Assembly (NCBI GenBank): GCA_958510825.1 | Contig: OY294047.1 | Span: forward strand, 6,014,001 to 6,078,000 | Source: Brachypterus glaber | Lineage: Eukaryota; Arthropoda; Insecta; Coleoptera; Kateretidae | Length of the DNA: 64,000 nt | Reading direction: 5' to 3' | Shown: positions 1-11,880 of the stretch, piece by piece | How positions within the stretch are numbered: the first letter of the stretch is position 1 | Layout: every line of letters starts with the position of its first letter | Translations under genes and position numbers: made by a program | Notes under the pieces: generated by a model | The model's database searches: none | What the model saw: only the letters and a program-made list of their open reading frames with translations | What the model was told of the DNA's origin: nothing

Positions 1-150
1 TTCGAATATTGGATGTGCGAATATACTGCGTAGTTTATTTTATAAAACAACTATATTCTATACACAAACATATACTATTCAAACCTGTTGTAAAAATATT
101 CACTGTGCGATTTTTAATTTACTCTCTTGCTTGATGAAACAGACCATAGT
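1..150. mobile_element. Partial copy of a terminal-inverted-repeat element (right half)
   Basis: Bases 20-149 closely match 10368-10492, the right half of the complete element at 9634-10492, ending in the same terminal sequence GATGAAACAGACCAT. The left part is cut by the window edge. A shorter end-fragment of the same family lies at 63252-63326. No coding capacity is seen. Confidence 0.6.
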
Positions 151-327
151 TTGGAAGGTTTTTAGTAAGCAACTTTTACCCCCACAGTTTTTGGGGGTAA
201 ATAAATGTACTGAATGTAAATCTGTAAAAAAAATAATCTGGCTGTTTGTTTTTTAAGAAAAACCATTCCCCTTTAAAGAAAATAAAGAAACACGATAATG
301 AAGTATTTAAGTAGGTATAAATTTTAA

Positions 328-562
328 TTATATATTGGTGAAACAGGCCATTACGTCCAAACGCGTCTAAAAGAACATAAATATGACGTCTCTTGCATGG
401 AAAAAAAATAAAGAAAAGACAAGTACCTCAGCTTTAGTTAACCATATAAAGTATAATCCCAATCAAAATTTTAATTTTCATAATTTTAAAATTTTGGGTT
501 CAGAAACAATTGAGTCAAAAAGACTGATTAGAGAAATGATTGAGATAAGAAATAATAAAAAA
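328..562 (+). pseudogene. Penelope-like element GIY-YIG endonuclease remnant
   Basis: Translation in one frame gives YIGETGHYVQTRLKEHKYDV (from 331), the start of a GIY-YIG nuclease fold. After a frameshift near 390 the next frame continues with ALVNHIKYN, FHNFKIL, then ESKRLIREMIEI, the C-terminal half of the same domain as found at the end of the Penelope-like retroelement polyprotein. The reverse transcriptase that should precede it is absent, so this is a 5'-truncated, frameshifted relic. The motifs are read directly; the assignment to Penelope-like elements rests on family knowledge. Confidence 0.7.
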
Positions 563-653
563 ATAATATTTGTTATTCTATTTTATATATATTTTTATCT
601 GTGTGTTGTTCTGTGTTTTTTTTGTCGGTATTTAAAAATATTTAAAGTTCTTA

Positions 654-788
654 GGGCCACTTGCACCAATGATGGTTTAACTTTAAACTTGGATTAAGTT
701 GACGGCCGACCAATCAGAACGCAACATTTCTAACTTAAACTCGGTTTAGTTGAGATAATCTCAGACCAAAATTTGGTGCAAGTGGCCC
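654..788. mobile_element. 135-bp MITE, PIF/Harbinger-like, copy 1
   Basis: Termini GGGCCACTTGCACCA and TGGTGCAAGTGGCCC are inverted copies, flanked by TTA at 651-653 and 789-791. Two more copies of exactly 135 bp occur at 37302-37436 and 50506-50640, each also flanked by TTA. A 3-bp TTA duplication is characteristic of PIF/Harbinger transposons. Non-coding. Confidence 0.85.
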
Positions 789-1021
789 TTACACATCGTC
801 TCTACATAACTTTATGTGTATTTTATTTTTAACAGTATATGTTTTAATTAATCTGTAGCAGGAGAGTACTGTGTCAGTCAAAACTGATTTTACCGTAGTG
901 GGTGGCGTTTTTTAAATATTTGTTTATATTTTTCTTTCTGTTCTTATCTGGTCTATATTTGACTATATTTTACCATTCAAAAAGTCTATGACTAAAATGC
1001 CTTTTAAGCTTTACGTAAGTA

Positions 1022-1894
1022 GGGGAACCTGTTGTACCTAGACCCTATTTTTATATTTTGCGATGCAAAAAATAGGCAAATGGAAGGAACTTTTTAAAAT
1101 ATAGCCTATTATTTTTTTCTGTGTTTTATGCTTGATAGTTATATTTTTTAATTTTCCTAAATTATTTTTTTTATATTTTTTAACCCACTTGAAAAAAAAA
1201 ATGTATTTAGGGTCGAGGTACAACAGGGGCTTTGTACTTAGGACCGGCAGGGGTTGTACCTTAAGCAAAGATATTTTAGTTCAAATATATGTACAACTTG
1301 ATTATTTAACATTAGCTCTACTGCGCTTCTTAGTTTCTTTGTCAGGGGGAGCCCTCTTTTTACCATGCTTACTCCGTGGAATCTTTAGACGACTAAAAAA
1401 AATATTTTAGCTGTAACTCGAGTTACAACTAAAATATTTTTTTAGTTGTCTAAAGATGACACGGGGTATCGATCGAACCTGTCCAAAGAACAACGTGTTG
1501 TACGTCAAACTCGTTTAAGGTACAATTTACACATAAGGTCCAAGGTACAACTATAGGTAGCGATACCAAAAACAATCCGCATATTTTTTAGGTTAGAGTT
1601 AAACTTTCCATAGCGAATACATTTTATACTTTAATAACATGTATTTCAACAAAAAAATAAAGGCAACTACCATTAAAAAAGTCGCAGCCAAAATACTTAC
1701 TTTTTAATGTAAAATATTAGTTAGCGGAATAAAACACACACGCTTACCGACATTGTTTCCGAATAAACTTAAAATAACCATCTATCTGATGACTAATAAA
1801 CCACCAATGTCGATTTGGAGAAATTATACCCGGAAATTTGAAATTTAAGTGTAGGTTCTAGGTACAAATAGGTCCAAGGTACAACAGTTTCCCC
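1022..1894. mobile_element. 873-bp terminal-inverted-repeat element with TA duplication
   Basis: The left end GGGGAACCTGTTGTACC and right end GGTACAACAGTTTCCCC are inverted copies (one mismatch), flanked by TA (1020-1021 and 1895-1896). Degenerate GGTACAAC-type sub-repeats recur inside (about 1215-1260 and 1515-1560). A near-perfect palindrome centred on CTCGAG spans about 1383-1454. No long reading frame fits a transposase, so it is probably a non-autonomous Tc1/mariner-type element. Confidence 0.65.
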
Positions 1895-1896
1895 TA

Positions 1897-3200
1897 CATC
1901 TATTAATTTTATTTGGGAAAGTTTCGTGTATATATGTATTTACATATGTGAGATATGAACTATTTACATTTATTTTTAAGCGTTCTTTTTTTTAAGTGTA
2001 CTTATTACTTAATTTTTCTATTTTAGTCAACCCTGAGGATGTTTACGAAGAATAAACGAAACTGTCGGTTTAGTTAACAAAGTTTTTGGCGTTGTTTTCT
2101 TTTTGGCCTATATCCCACAACTCAACCAATTTTATAAATATTTGAGGTCGTTACCAGTTTTTAATTTAAAAAAAAAATAAACAAACGAACTGATGTGATA
2201 ACTAAATGATTAAACAGTTTAAACCAGAATAATAATTATTATAATTACACTAGTCTACAGGTGGTTTGCGACCAAGATCGTTTTAACATTTTTTTTAATA
2301 AACTAATCTACTTTGGAGATAAGTGTCCTTAAAGCTTTTTAAAACAAAAAACGCACTATAGTATACTCGGCACATTATCTATCTGAGTAACAAATTGGAT
2401 CAAGGAAGCTATGATTAGTGGTTTAAAAATGACTTTTAGTAATATTTTTGTAGCCCATTGTGCTTTTGATAATTTTTAACATTTAGGTTAAATTGACTGA
2501 CATTTTACGTCTTACAAATAATAACAAAATCTGTTTAAAAAGTAAAACTTTGTTCAAAATTATAATAATAGTAAGTTTTTATTCATAAAGTGCTATTATA
2601 AACTTAAATTTAACATTACCTGAATAAAATTACGGACCAGTATTATTTTAACCAAAAAATTCTCTGTTATAGTGTTTACTTCAAAAATTTATAGAGCACT
2701 GCATTATATTACTTCATTTAAAAAAATGTTTATAGATTGATGCTTTAGTTTTCTTTTTATGCACTTTTCTTGTTATTTCTTCTTGCTAAAGCAAATTATT
2801 TGGATTTTTTTATAAATGTCAAAATAATGTCTTGATTGACAATAAATTTTAAACAAGATGAAAACCTTACATAAGGAACTAAATATATTCTGCCAACCAA
2901 ATAACAAGAAACAAATGACCGTCAACTCAGATAGATAATGCGCGGAGTTTATATTCAACTTCAAAATGCAGTGAGCGTAAACAAACGCACGTGACAACAA
3001 CGGATTTAGTGACAGAGTAGGACTCAAAACAAAATATTTCTATATAACGGTCCATTGCAATGCATTGCACGGTTCTTCGCAAGTACTCACGTACTGACCT
3101 GTTTAATTTTCTACATCCCTACTCTCGCAACATTCAAATGTTCCAACCAATGAAACCACGCGCCAGCTGCCGCGTGCGCGATTGTTTTATTTACTTCTAT
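1897..3200. other. AT-rich non-coding stretch
   Basis: No gene, strong inverted repeat or recognisable element seen; long A/T runs and no coding pattern on either strand. Confidence 0.5.
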
Positions 3201-3201
3201 T

Positions 3202-3375
3202 GCATATTTGAGTCAAATAAATATTTAGTTCATGTAAACAATTATTGTATTAATGGGAACAAATTAATTTATTTCACAGAAATAAAATTTATTTGTCACG
3301 GCCAAATAATTCAATTGGCCATATCCAACCAAATGTTTTTTGACACAAATAAACTGTTTTATCAGTGCATAGAGA
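3202..3375. mobile_element. Truncated TA-flanked MITE (homologue of 60896-61111)
   Basis: From GTCAAATAAATATTTAGTTC to the terminal TTTTATCAGTG this stretch matches the complete 216-bp element at 60896-61111. The left terminal inverted repeat is missing. Confidence 0.6.
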
Positions 3376-3517
3376 CATTTTTTACGAAAAAAAAAAACAG
3401 AGAAAAAACTGAAAAACAAAATTGCGTCATTATGCTGGTTCAACATTTGCCAAAAATATCCGATTTTTCTGAAATTTGGTATAAAGGTTTCTATTTTTAC
3501 TGCGTTACTGCAGATTA

Positions 3518-4721
3518 CACAGCCCCACAAAAAAAAAAGTCTGGATCTCTAGACCAGACATGTGTATCCTTATGTATTTTTGCCCGCTGAATCCGAATCC
3601 GAGGTCAGAAAAAGCCCTACACCCCAGGAATTGGCCCCAGAGGCCGAAAATGGCCGCTGAAAGGTGTGAAACGGGAATTCCGGCATGACGGATGCTCAGG
3701 GCAGGTTGAGATTGCATTCTCAAGGCAAAGTCGAATTAGTGGCTAACGGTGGTTAGATCCGACAGGCATCGCGGCCCCTGAGGCCGGAAAATGGGCCCTT
3801 GGGGCCCGAAAAATCGAGATTTTCACGTCGGGATCGCAGTACTTGGATTTTCTTGAAACTTCAAACTGCAGCTACGTAAAGAGGCTGGAACCTCTTCCAG
3901 GCCCATTGAAATTCACGCCCAGGGTCCGGAAAATGGGCCCTCAGGGCAGGAAAATCAAGATTTCCACGTCGTCATCACGGCATTGACGTTTCTATGGACT
4001 TTCAAACTCAGGAAACACTGACGATGTTGGAACAATTCGTGGCTCATTGGAATGTATGCCCGAGGCCCAGAAAATGGGCCTGAAGGGCCGGAAATCGAGA
4101 ATCCTATGTCAGAATCACGGCACTCAAGTTTATATGGACTTTCAAACTCTGGTCCTAAGGGTCCATTTTCTGGGCCCGGGCATGAATTACAATGGGCCTC
4201 GAAATGTTGCTACATTGCCAGTGTTTCCGTGAGTTTTAGAGTCCATAGAAATTTGAGTGCCGTGATGACGACGTGGAAATCTTGATTTTCCCGCCCTGAG
4301 GGCCCGTTTTTCGGACCCTGGGTGTGAATTTCAATGGGCCTGGAAGAGGTTCCAGCCTCTTTACGTTGCTGCAGTTTGAAGTTACAAGAAAATCGAAGTG
4401 TTGCGATCCCGACGTGAAAATCTCGATTTTTCGGCCCCCAGGGGCCCATTTTCCGGCCTCAGGGGCCGCGATGCCTGTCGGATCTAAGCTCGGTTACCCA
4501 CTAATTCGACTTTGCCTTGAGAATGCAATCTCAACCTGCCCTGAGCATCCGTCATGCCGGAATTCCCGTTTCACACCTTTCAGCGGCCATTTTCGGCCTC
4601 TGGGGCCAATTCCTGGGGTGTAGGGCTTTTTCTGACCTCGGATTCGGATTCAGCGGGCCAAAATACATAAGGATACACATGTCTGGTCTAGAGATCCCGA
4701 CTTTTTTTTTGTGGGGCTGTG
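3518..4721. mobile_element. 1.2-kb GC-rich foldback element
   Basis: The two halves are reverse complements along most of their length: 3518-4110 pairs with about 4130-4721, with termini CACAGCCCCAC and GTGGGGCTGTG. TTA flanks both ends (3515-3517, 4722-4724). Within each arm a unit of about 150 bp recurs, marked by GGCCGGAAAATGGGCCCT and GACTTTCAAACT. The element is markedly GC-richer than its surroundings. Open frames inside come from its symmetry and do not look like proteins. Confidence 0.85.
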
Positions 4722-4724
4722 TTA

Positions 4725-5694
4725 TCATAAAAACGGCTTAACTAATTTAATTCTCCACGGACACAACACAAAATTATACGAGGAAGTCCAAAAAAAGTAG
4801 AAATTTGTACACTAGTGTTAAAGGTAATCATAATTAAATGTTCTTTATTAATGACAAAATATTTGATTGCATTTTTCTTATGTATTTAAAAGATAAGAGA
4901 AGAAACAACATTTGTATTATCTTAACGGTCAAGAATTGGCCGATAAAAGCTTGGGAAGACTCAATTTAAAGGGGCTGTCCATAAATTACACCACGAAAAT
5001 GATGAATGTTGTCCGTAATGTGGACAATACTGCATCATAATTTTTATAAAACCTCAAATGTATTTGTATAAAAATTATTTAATTATAAAAACATATATTT
5101 TTTAACAGAAAAAATCCTCTTTTGTACGAAACAAAATAAAAATAATTTCCGTGAGAACACAAGTTAATATATTGTAGAAAAATTACTAATTATATACTCT
5201 TTGTAGCCATACAGATAAATAAAAATTAAAATAAAAAAATATTTATTCGGTAAGGCGATATTCTGAGAAAAAAAATCGTGTCAAAAATCCACACCGTAAT
5301 GACAGACAGATGCAGACAGATTCAGCGATTAAATAAGGATTCAGCAGCCCAAAACCTATAGGAAGCGATATATCACAAACCCTGTTGGTCATTTTTTTGG
5401 GGAGCTTCGTATTTTTCCAAAGTATTTGCCAAGTAATTGAAAAGAAGGAACATAAAAACTAAAATTAAATTTCTAAGAAATACTTACAAAAGGGGGCATT
5501 TTGCGAAGTTATAGGAATAACTGTATTAAATAAATTAATTCTAAACCCAACTCATTGAAACCCGATATAACACTGATTTGATGTCCAGCGTAAAAGTTTA
5601 TAAATACAAGTAAAGCAGATAATAATGCCTCGTATTTAACAGTATACTCCTTGCTTGTATACTGATCACTATTATATAACTATAATAGTGATTA
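4725..5694. other. AT-rich non-coding stretch
   Basis: No gene or clear element seen. Confidence 0.45.
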
Positions 5695-5696
5695 TA

Positions 5697-6407
5697 CAGA
5701 GCGGTCCAAAAGTCACCCCCCCCCTCTTAACTTTTGAACCAGTTGAGATATCGACTTCAAATTTGGAACTTTTAAATAAGACAACTTAAACTATCTTTTA
5801 GCGTATATTTAATACTTTCAGCTCTTAAAATGTGGGCAGGGGGGCATGGGGACACATTTTTTTAAATAGAAAGGGGGGTCGTGTAATACATCATTTTAAA
5901 GCTTATGAAATTCTCCATTTAACTCCATATTTTTAAATTAAAAAAAAATTGGGTTTAAAATAGGGTTTAAAATGGGTATTAATGTCAAAATTCCTATAAA
6001 AAAAAACAAATAATTTTTTAAAAATGCCTAATTTTATCATAAAAAAATGTTAATTATACTTTTAAACTAATTTTAGTTGACATAAATAAAAATTTATAAA
6101 AAAAACTTCAAAAATCGAATGTTTTTGCACAAAAAATTGAAAAATCAAAACCTTAAAAAACATTTTTAAAAAATTTAAAAATATTAGTTTAAATAGAGAA
6201 TTTTATAAGCTTTAAAATGATGTATCACACGACCCCCTTTTCCATTAAAAAAAATGTCCCCCATGCCCCCCTGTCAACATTTTAAGAGCTGAAAATATAA
6301 AATATATGCTAAAAGTTGTCTTATTTAAGAGTTCTAAATTTAAAGTCGATATCTAAACTCCTTCAAAAGTTAAGAGGAGGGGGGGGGGTGCCTTTTGGAC
6401 CGCACTG
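5697..6407. mobile_element. 711-bp foldback MITE with TA duplication
   Basis: Ends CAGAGCGGTCCAAAAG and CTTTTGGACCGCACTG are inverted copies flanked by TA. The arms stay complementary for roughly 250 bp, including CCCCCTCTTAACTTTTGAA on the left and its complement near 6365-6385. The centre is A/T-rich. A diverged half-element of this kind lies at 8082-8280. Confidence 0.8.
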
Positions 6408-6420
6408 TATATATATATAT

Positions 6421-6887
6421 CAGGGTGTCCCAACTCTATTTACCCAGCGATTCTCTCGAAAACTGAAAGAGATAATTAAATTCTGCAAAGTTCCCTTGAA
6501 TGGGACTGTAATACATATAAAAATTAGCTAAAAATAAAATTCAACCCTTAACCCTCCTCCCCAACTTATCCTTAACGTTATTTTTTTTTTTTAAACGGTA
6601 TCCCTATAATTTTTAGGTCGTTTTGGATAGACATTGAGCTTTCAACTACAATGATATAATATAGTTGCTATTTTAAAACTGAGAAATTGTAAAAAACATT
6701 TAAAAACCACCCCCTAATTGTAACTATTTATTTTTTACCACTTCCTAAAATAAAAAATAGCAACTAGAATATATGGATTTTATTTTTGGCTACTTTTTAT
6801 AGATATTTTTGTCCCACTTAAGGTGGTCTTTGCAGAAGCTGATTATCTCTTTTAGTTTTCGAAAAAATCGCTAGAGTTGGACCAACT
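6421..6887. mobile_element. Mariner-type MITE, inverted-repeat ends
   Basis: The left end CAGGGTGTCCCAACTCT and right end (complement CAGTTGGTCCAACTCT) are inverted. The similarity continues through CGAAAACTGAAAGAGATAAT and a shared TTCTGCAAAG. It abuts the preceding element across a short TA repeat. Confidence 0.65.
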
Positions 6888-7482
6888 GTATAATATAATA
6901 ATATAATAGGTATATATAATATAATATACAGGGTATATAGTGATATTTGAGGAGCATTCACGCAAAACTTTATGTTTCATAAATTAGTTTTCTTTATTTT
7001 TAATAATATATTTTTAACATGTTGTATATAAAGTTTTTAGACTAAAATTATTGGCAAAAACATTATTTTTAATTTTATTAGTTTAGGCAAAAAATTGCCG
7101 TTTGTAAATTTTACTTTTGACTTTTGATCAAGTGGACGTGGGACTTGTTTAATTTTGTTGATAATTTAAATTGGCTTTTTAAAAAGTGACAGATAATAAT
7201 TTAAAAAAATTTTTTCGATAAGAGCTAGAGCGCGACGTGTCGCAACGGCTTTCTTACAAAAAGCAAAAAATGAAACCTTTTCGACCCTGAAACCTTAAAT
7301 GTATTTAGATAAAAAAAACTTTAAATGTATTAGTATAAAAAATTATCTAAATTTAAAGTTTGAAATAAAAATAAATAAAATACCAAGGAACAAAACTGGC
7401 TGTTTTAGTCCCGCTATGTGAATGTTTCCTGAGCGAGCGTAGCGAGCAAGAGAAACAGGAATGCACGGTTAGTCCTGAGGTA

Positions 7483-7815
7483 CCCATATAACACACAATA
7501 TGCCCCGGATATCCTCTCAATGTTCCTTCAATGTCGCATGTCCCAGGACATTAGTCGTATATCCCAAGAAAATCCCGAAAGGTATGTCATGAGGATATAC
7601 TGCCCGTATATCCCAAGGATATACGGTATATCCTTCGTACATCCCAAGGGATCTCCCGTGGATATACGAAGGATATACCGTATATCCTTGGGATATACGG
7701 ACAGTATATCATCAGGACATACCTTTACGGAGTTTCGGGAGAGTCCCAAACGAAAATATCTTCGGGATATCCCGAAATTTGGGATCACAAATTTCGGGAT
7801 TGGAATCCCTATATA
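7483..7815. mobile_element. Palindrome-array element, GGATATAC/GTATATCC type
   Basis: The left end CCCATATAACACA resembles the CCCAGACAGCACA ends at 27002 and 11001. The interior is dense in self-complementary pieces such as GGATATACCGTATATCC and TTCGGGATATCCCGAA, and about 7570-7720 folds back on itself. No matching right terminus was identified. Open frames on both strands are by-products of the repeats. Confidence 0.5.
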
Positions 7816-8081
7816 AACAAAAAATCCCAGCTGAGAACTGGATACATAGATAGATTTTTTCGTTTTTATTTTAATATTTTTATTTCTGCAGTTCAATGAA
7901 TCTAGGTTTTTTTATTATGTTTAGAATAAAATGAATAATAATATATAAATTATCATTAAAATGAATTTTTTATGTATATTTAAGTATAACTACTATTTTA
8001 ACAAATCTGGTCACTTTAATTAATGAATTATTAATTATATTTATAACTGTTTCTAACATTTTTAGTAAAAATTATACAGGG

Positions 8082-8410
8082 TGTTTCTAAAGTCCGTCCC
8101 CCTCCATTTAACTTTTGAACGGCTTAAGATAAAAAATTTGGAACAATTAAATAACATAACCCAAATATTTTTTTGGTATTAATTTGACGTGTGAAGAGGG
8201 CACAACGGAGGCAAGGGAGAAGGGGGAATATTTTTTTAATGAACGGGGAGTAGTGTAAAATCACTTTAATAGTATATTAAAGTACTAGTTTCATAACATA
8301 CGTTTTTAGCGCACGAGAACAAGTTTAGAAAACGAGCCGCTTGCGGCGAGTTTTCTAAAGTACTATTGCGCTAAAAACGTGTTATGAAACGAGTGCTTTA
8401 TACAATTTTT
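8082..8410. mobile_element. Diverged half MITE plus palindrome
   Basis: 8082-8280 begins CAGGGTGTTTCTAAAGT and follows the order of blocks of the 5697 element (TTTAACTTTTGAAC, AAATTTGGAAC). It is followed by an imperfect palindrome at about 8283-8402 with arms TTTCATAACATACGTTTTTAGCGC and complement. Confidence 0.5.
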
Positions 8411-9633
8411 TCTATTTTGCTCTAAAATTAAAAAAAAAACTTACATTGATGGGCATTACAGTTTACACCGTATTTAAAATTCTAAGAACAAATGATATTT
8501 TGATATATTTTATAGCCATCTCTTCTTTTTTTTACTGCAATTAACCAAGACACAATTTTAACACAGTAAAAAATAACCTAAACATAAAATTTTGTAGAAA
8601 ATTCAACTTTAAAGCGACATTGACATTTGCACGGAAAATCTTATCATGATAAATATTCGTTCCAGACGTTTTATAGACTATACTTTTTCTACTGCTTTAG
8701 AGAAAATATATAAGTTACTAAAAGCCAAATCCTATTTATTATTGAAATATGGAAAATTAGATTTCATTACAGGCTTATCCTTAGAGGATTTCTCTGGTTC
8801 TTGGCGACGAGTTATTTATAAGTGATGAACTATAAATGATACTATGAATGATAAATGAAAGGAGTTCAAATTTGTAAACTTTATCTTACCAGTATTAGTA
8901 TATAAAAACACAACTCCAAAACCTGCCCCTTGGTAAAACCCCTCTGAAAAAAATATACGTTACATTAATGATGGTTCTAAATATGTAGGTATGTATATAT
9001 TTTAATAAGTATTTGACTCAAAAAAAAAACTGTTAAACGGTTACTGTTTATATTATATTTATATTACAGTTTATATTATATTTATATTATACTATACACA
9101 AACAAGTAATTTAATTACTTTAATTACTTACGTGTGGACAATAGTTGATTTACTCTGTGAATAAACTATCTATCTATTATTCTATCTATCTATCTATTAT
9201 TCTATCTATTCAACGAATTGGGAGTTAATTATTTTTAATTTTTAATTTTACCGTTTTTGCCCAGAACTCTTCAATGTTAAAACTCAATTTTGACTCAGAA
9301 ATAGTTATTTATGTATAGTAAACAATTTAAGATTTAATTCACCAAAAAAATATTTTTAAACACTTTTTTTCTGTTTGGCACATAGTGCGCCGCCTTCTTA
9401 AATATAAAACTGTGGTTTACTTACATATTTTCTATTCATTATTTTTAAAATGAACTTATTTTTTATAGTTTTTTAGTATTTATATAGATAAAGCAAATTT
9501 ATTACATTACATTTTATTATTTTTACGCGGAGCAACATATGTTGCAACATGTTGCACTCAATATGTTATTATGTTTTTAGTGATTTAGTCGATTTTAGGA
9601 TTTTCGGATGTAGTGCTGATTTAGAATATACCT
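8411..9633. other. Non-coding stretch with tetranucleotide microsatellite
   Basis: No gene seen. A (CTAT)n tract with interruptions lies at about 9166-9212, and a short palindromic run of GCAACAT/ATGTTGC at 9533-9555. Confidence 0.5.
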
Positions 9634-10492
9634 ATGGTCTATTTCATGAAGCAAGATAGTAAATTAAAAATCGCACAGTGAATATTTTCAAAACAGATTC
9701 AAATATTGTATGCGCGAATAATATTCGCCGAATATACTGTGTTGTGTGACGTCGAAAGGTCCCATTCGGTGATATGGGATTGCCTCCGTAACATCGCCTT
9801 TATGATATTAATTAAGTGGACTGCGAATAGGTATTAATGATTGAAAAGAATATTAAAGACAAAACGACAGTTCCAATAATATATATGGTAATCTTACCTT
9901 AGTTACAGCATTCAGCACGACAGGTCATGACCGCCATTTCTTCACAGGAGACACCACATAATTGGAAACTGATGTACGCGAATTAAAGTTTGTTTGACCA
10001 GTGTAGGTATACACTACTAATTATTTAAATACATATGTGTATATGGAACTTATTTCTATAGTTTGCAGCCGTAAAATATGGTAATTTCTAACGAATGCCC
10101 GCGCGTGGTATATTCGTCAGCTGATTTGAGTATATTTATTGACACGCATCGATCGTTCTCGAGCGTCAAATTGCGACTGCCCGGAAGGCTGGTCCCGAAC
10201 TCGCGCAGAAAAGCTAGGAGGTTTTCAGCGCGTTACTTACAAAAATACAATTAATTTAAAACAAAATATTATTTTTGAATTATAACTAAGTAAAGAAATT
10301 AAATGAAATTATGTATAATAAAACCCAAATTAAAATAAATACAAACACAGAAATGTGGTTGTAACATACTGCGTAGTTTATCTTATAAAACGTAACTATA
10401 TTCTATGTACAAACATATACTATTCAAACCTGTTGTGAAAATATTTACTGTGCCATTTTTAATTTACTATCTTGCTTGATGAAACAGACCAT
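9634..10492. mobile_element. 859-bp element with ~55-bp terminal inverted repeats
   Basis: The left end ATGGTCTATTTCATGAAGCA and the right end TGCTTGATGAAACAGACCAT are inverted copies. Complementarity continues through the tract AAATTAAAAATCGCACAGTG on the left and its near-complement on the right. The interior shows no transposase. Fragments of the family occur at 1-150 and 63252-63326. Confidence 0.75.
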
Positions 10493-10689
10493 TTTTACAG
10501 ATTTGCTCCGGTTTTTGAGATGCCACTATCTTAAGGTATTTTGGCCACCTTACGGTTTGCCTGAAATTTTCGTATGTTTTTAATTGGGGTAAATTATGCT
10601 TCTAAACAAAATTACAGCTTAAGCTTAATTAAGCACAATTATGCAAGGTGCTGGTTTTCCTAGAGTATCTTAAAATAGTATGCTGAAAT

Positions 10690-10800
10690 TGACATAAATT
10701 TATTTATTTATTTATTGGTGAGTTTTTGAACAAAGGCATGGAGAGCCCCAAATAAGCTTTTAGCTTGTGCTAGGGGCTCTCCATTAATTTAGATAAGAAA
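10690..10800 (-). mobile_element. Possible retroelement 3' end with (TAAA)n tail
   Basis: Read on the - strand, a hairpin (GGAGAGCCCC pairing with GGGGCTCTCC) is followed by a short unique stretch and a (TAAA)n-like tail at 10698-10716. This resembles a LINE or SINE 3' end. No coding part is attached. Confidence 0.4.
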
Positions 10801-11000
10801 TATAAACCATATGTAGATACACGCCAAGAAATTTTTGCAAAGCAAATTTTTATCAGAAATTACCGATATTAACCAATATCTTCAAAAACATTTTTCTTGC
10901 TTCTTCTAATATTTGTTTAATCCAATTTAATTCCAAGTTTTAGCCTCTATTTACCATTAATTTAGAACAGAAAATTTTTAAAATTTATCTAATGACATTT

Positions 11001-11683
11001 CCCAGACAGCACATGATATCTTAAAGACGTCTTTTTTAGATCTTAATTATGTCTGGACGCCTAAAGACATAAAAAGGATATCTTATGGACTTCTTTTTAG
11101 GGATGTTCAAAAGATATCTGATTATGATTTCTATAAGATGTCTTTTAAGTATCGGTACAAGAAGTCTTAACTTAGATACTCATCGCTAAAAATAAATTAG
11201 CCATAATCAACTATTAAAAAAAATTACAATTTTTTAAAAAAATCTTTTTTGAAAAACAAAAAATTAAAAAAAAAATATTTTTTTTTTATTTTCTTTTTAC
11301 GAAAAACGAAAAAAATTTTAAAAAATCAAAAAAGAAATTAAAAAAAAAACTGAAAAAAAAAAATTTAAAAATCACATTTTTTAGGATCTTTTTTTGACAA
11401 CCAAATTACCTCTCATTTAATTCCTATTACGCTTTTTTTTATTAATACGACCGTACCTAGCAACGTAAATGGGAGGGGGTATTATGTTGTAAAGTCACCT
11501 GTGCAAGGCTTCAGTAAGGCGTCTTAAAAAAGATGTCTTAAAGACGTTACCTTTTGTAACATACGACGTCGTTAAGACGTCCTTAAGATGCATATACGGC
11601 GAAAACCGACGTTCTTAAGACGTCTTGAATGACGAGCTACGACATCTTTAAGATATCTTTAAGTCATCTTTGTGCTGTCTGGG
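11001..11683. mobile_element. Palindrome-array element, AAGACGTCTT type
   Basis: Ends CCCAGACAGCACA and TGTGCTGTCTGGG are exact inverted copies. Both flanks of the interior (11005-11180 and 11505-11680) are crowded with variants of AAGACGTCTT, TTAAGACGTC and AAGATATCTT, separated by an A/T-rich core. The 13-bp ends match the element at 27001, whose internal motif is different. No coding sequence; the target duplication is not clear. Confidence 0.75.
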
Positions 11684-11880
11684 TTATAATGTTTTAAATT
11701 TAAATTTACAATTTTTTTAATATACTTTAAGTTTGTCTTTATATTAATTAAATTAAACAGTTTATTAAATAAAGTATTACATAAATAATTTATTAACATT
11801 ACACCTGATTAAAATCGTATTGTGCTTCTTTTACTAAATATATATAAGTATAAAAAAATGTTATAAATATTATAAAAGAA

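Noticed and set aside
3060..3590. 176-codon open frame
   Set aside because: It runs from unique A/T-rich DNA through a truncated MITE into the start of a foldback element; no protein motif.
7520..7896. Open frames of 98 and 122 codons on opposite strands
   Set aside because: They overlap fully within the palindrome-array element; the strands are near-complementary, so frames on both sides arise from the repeat words.
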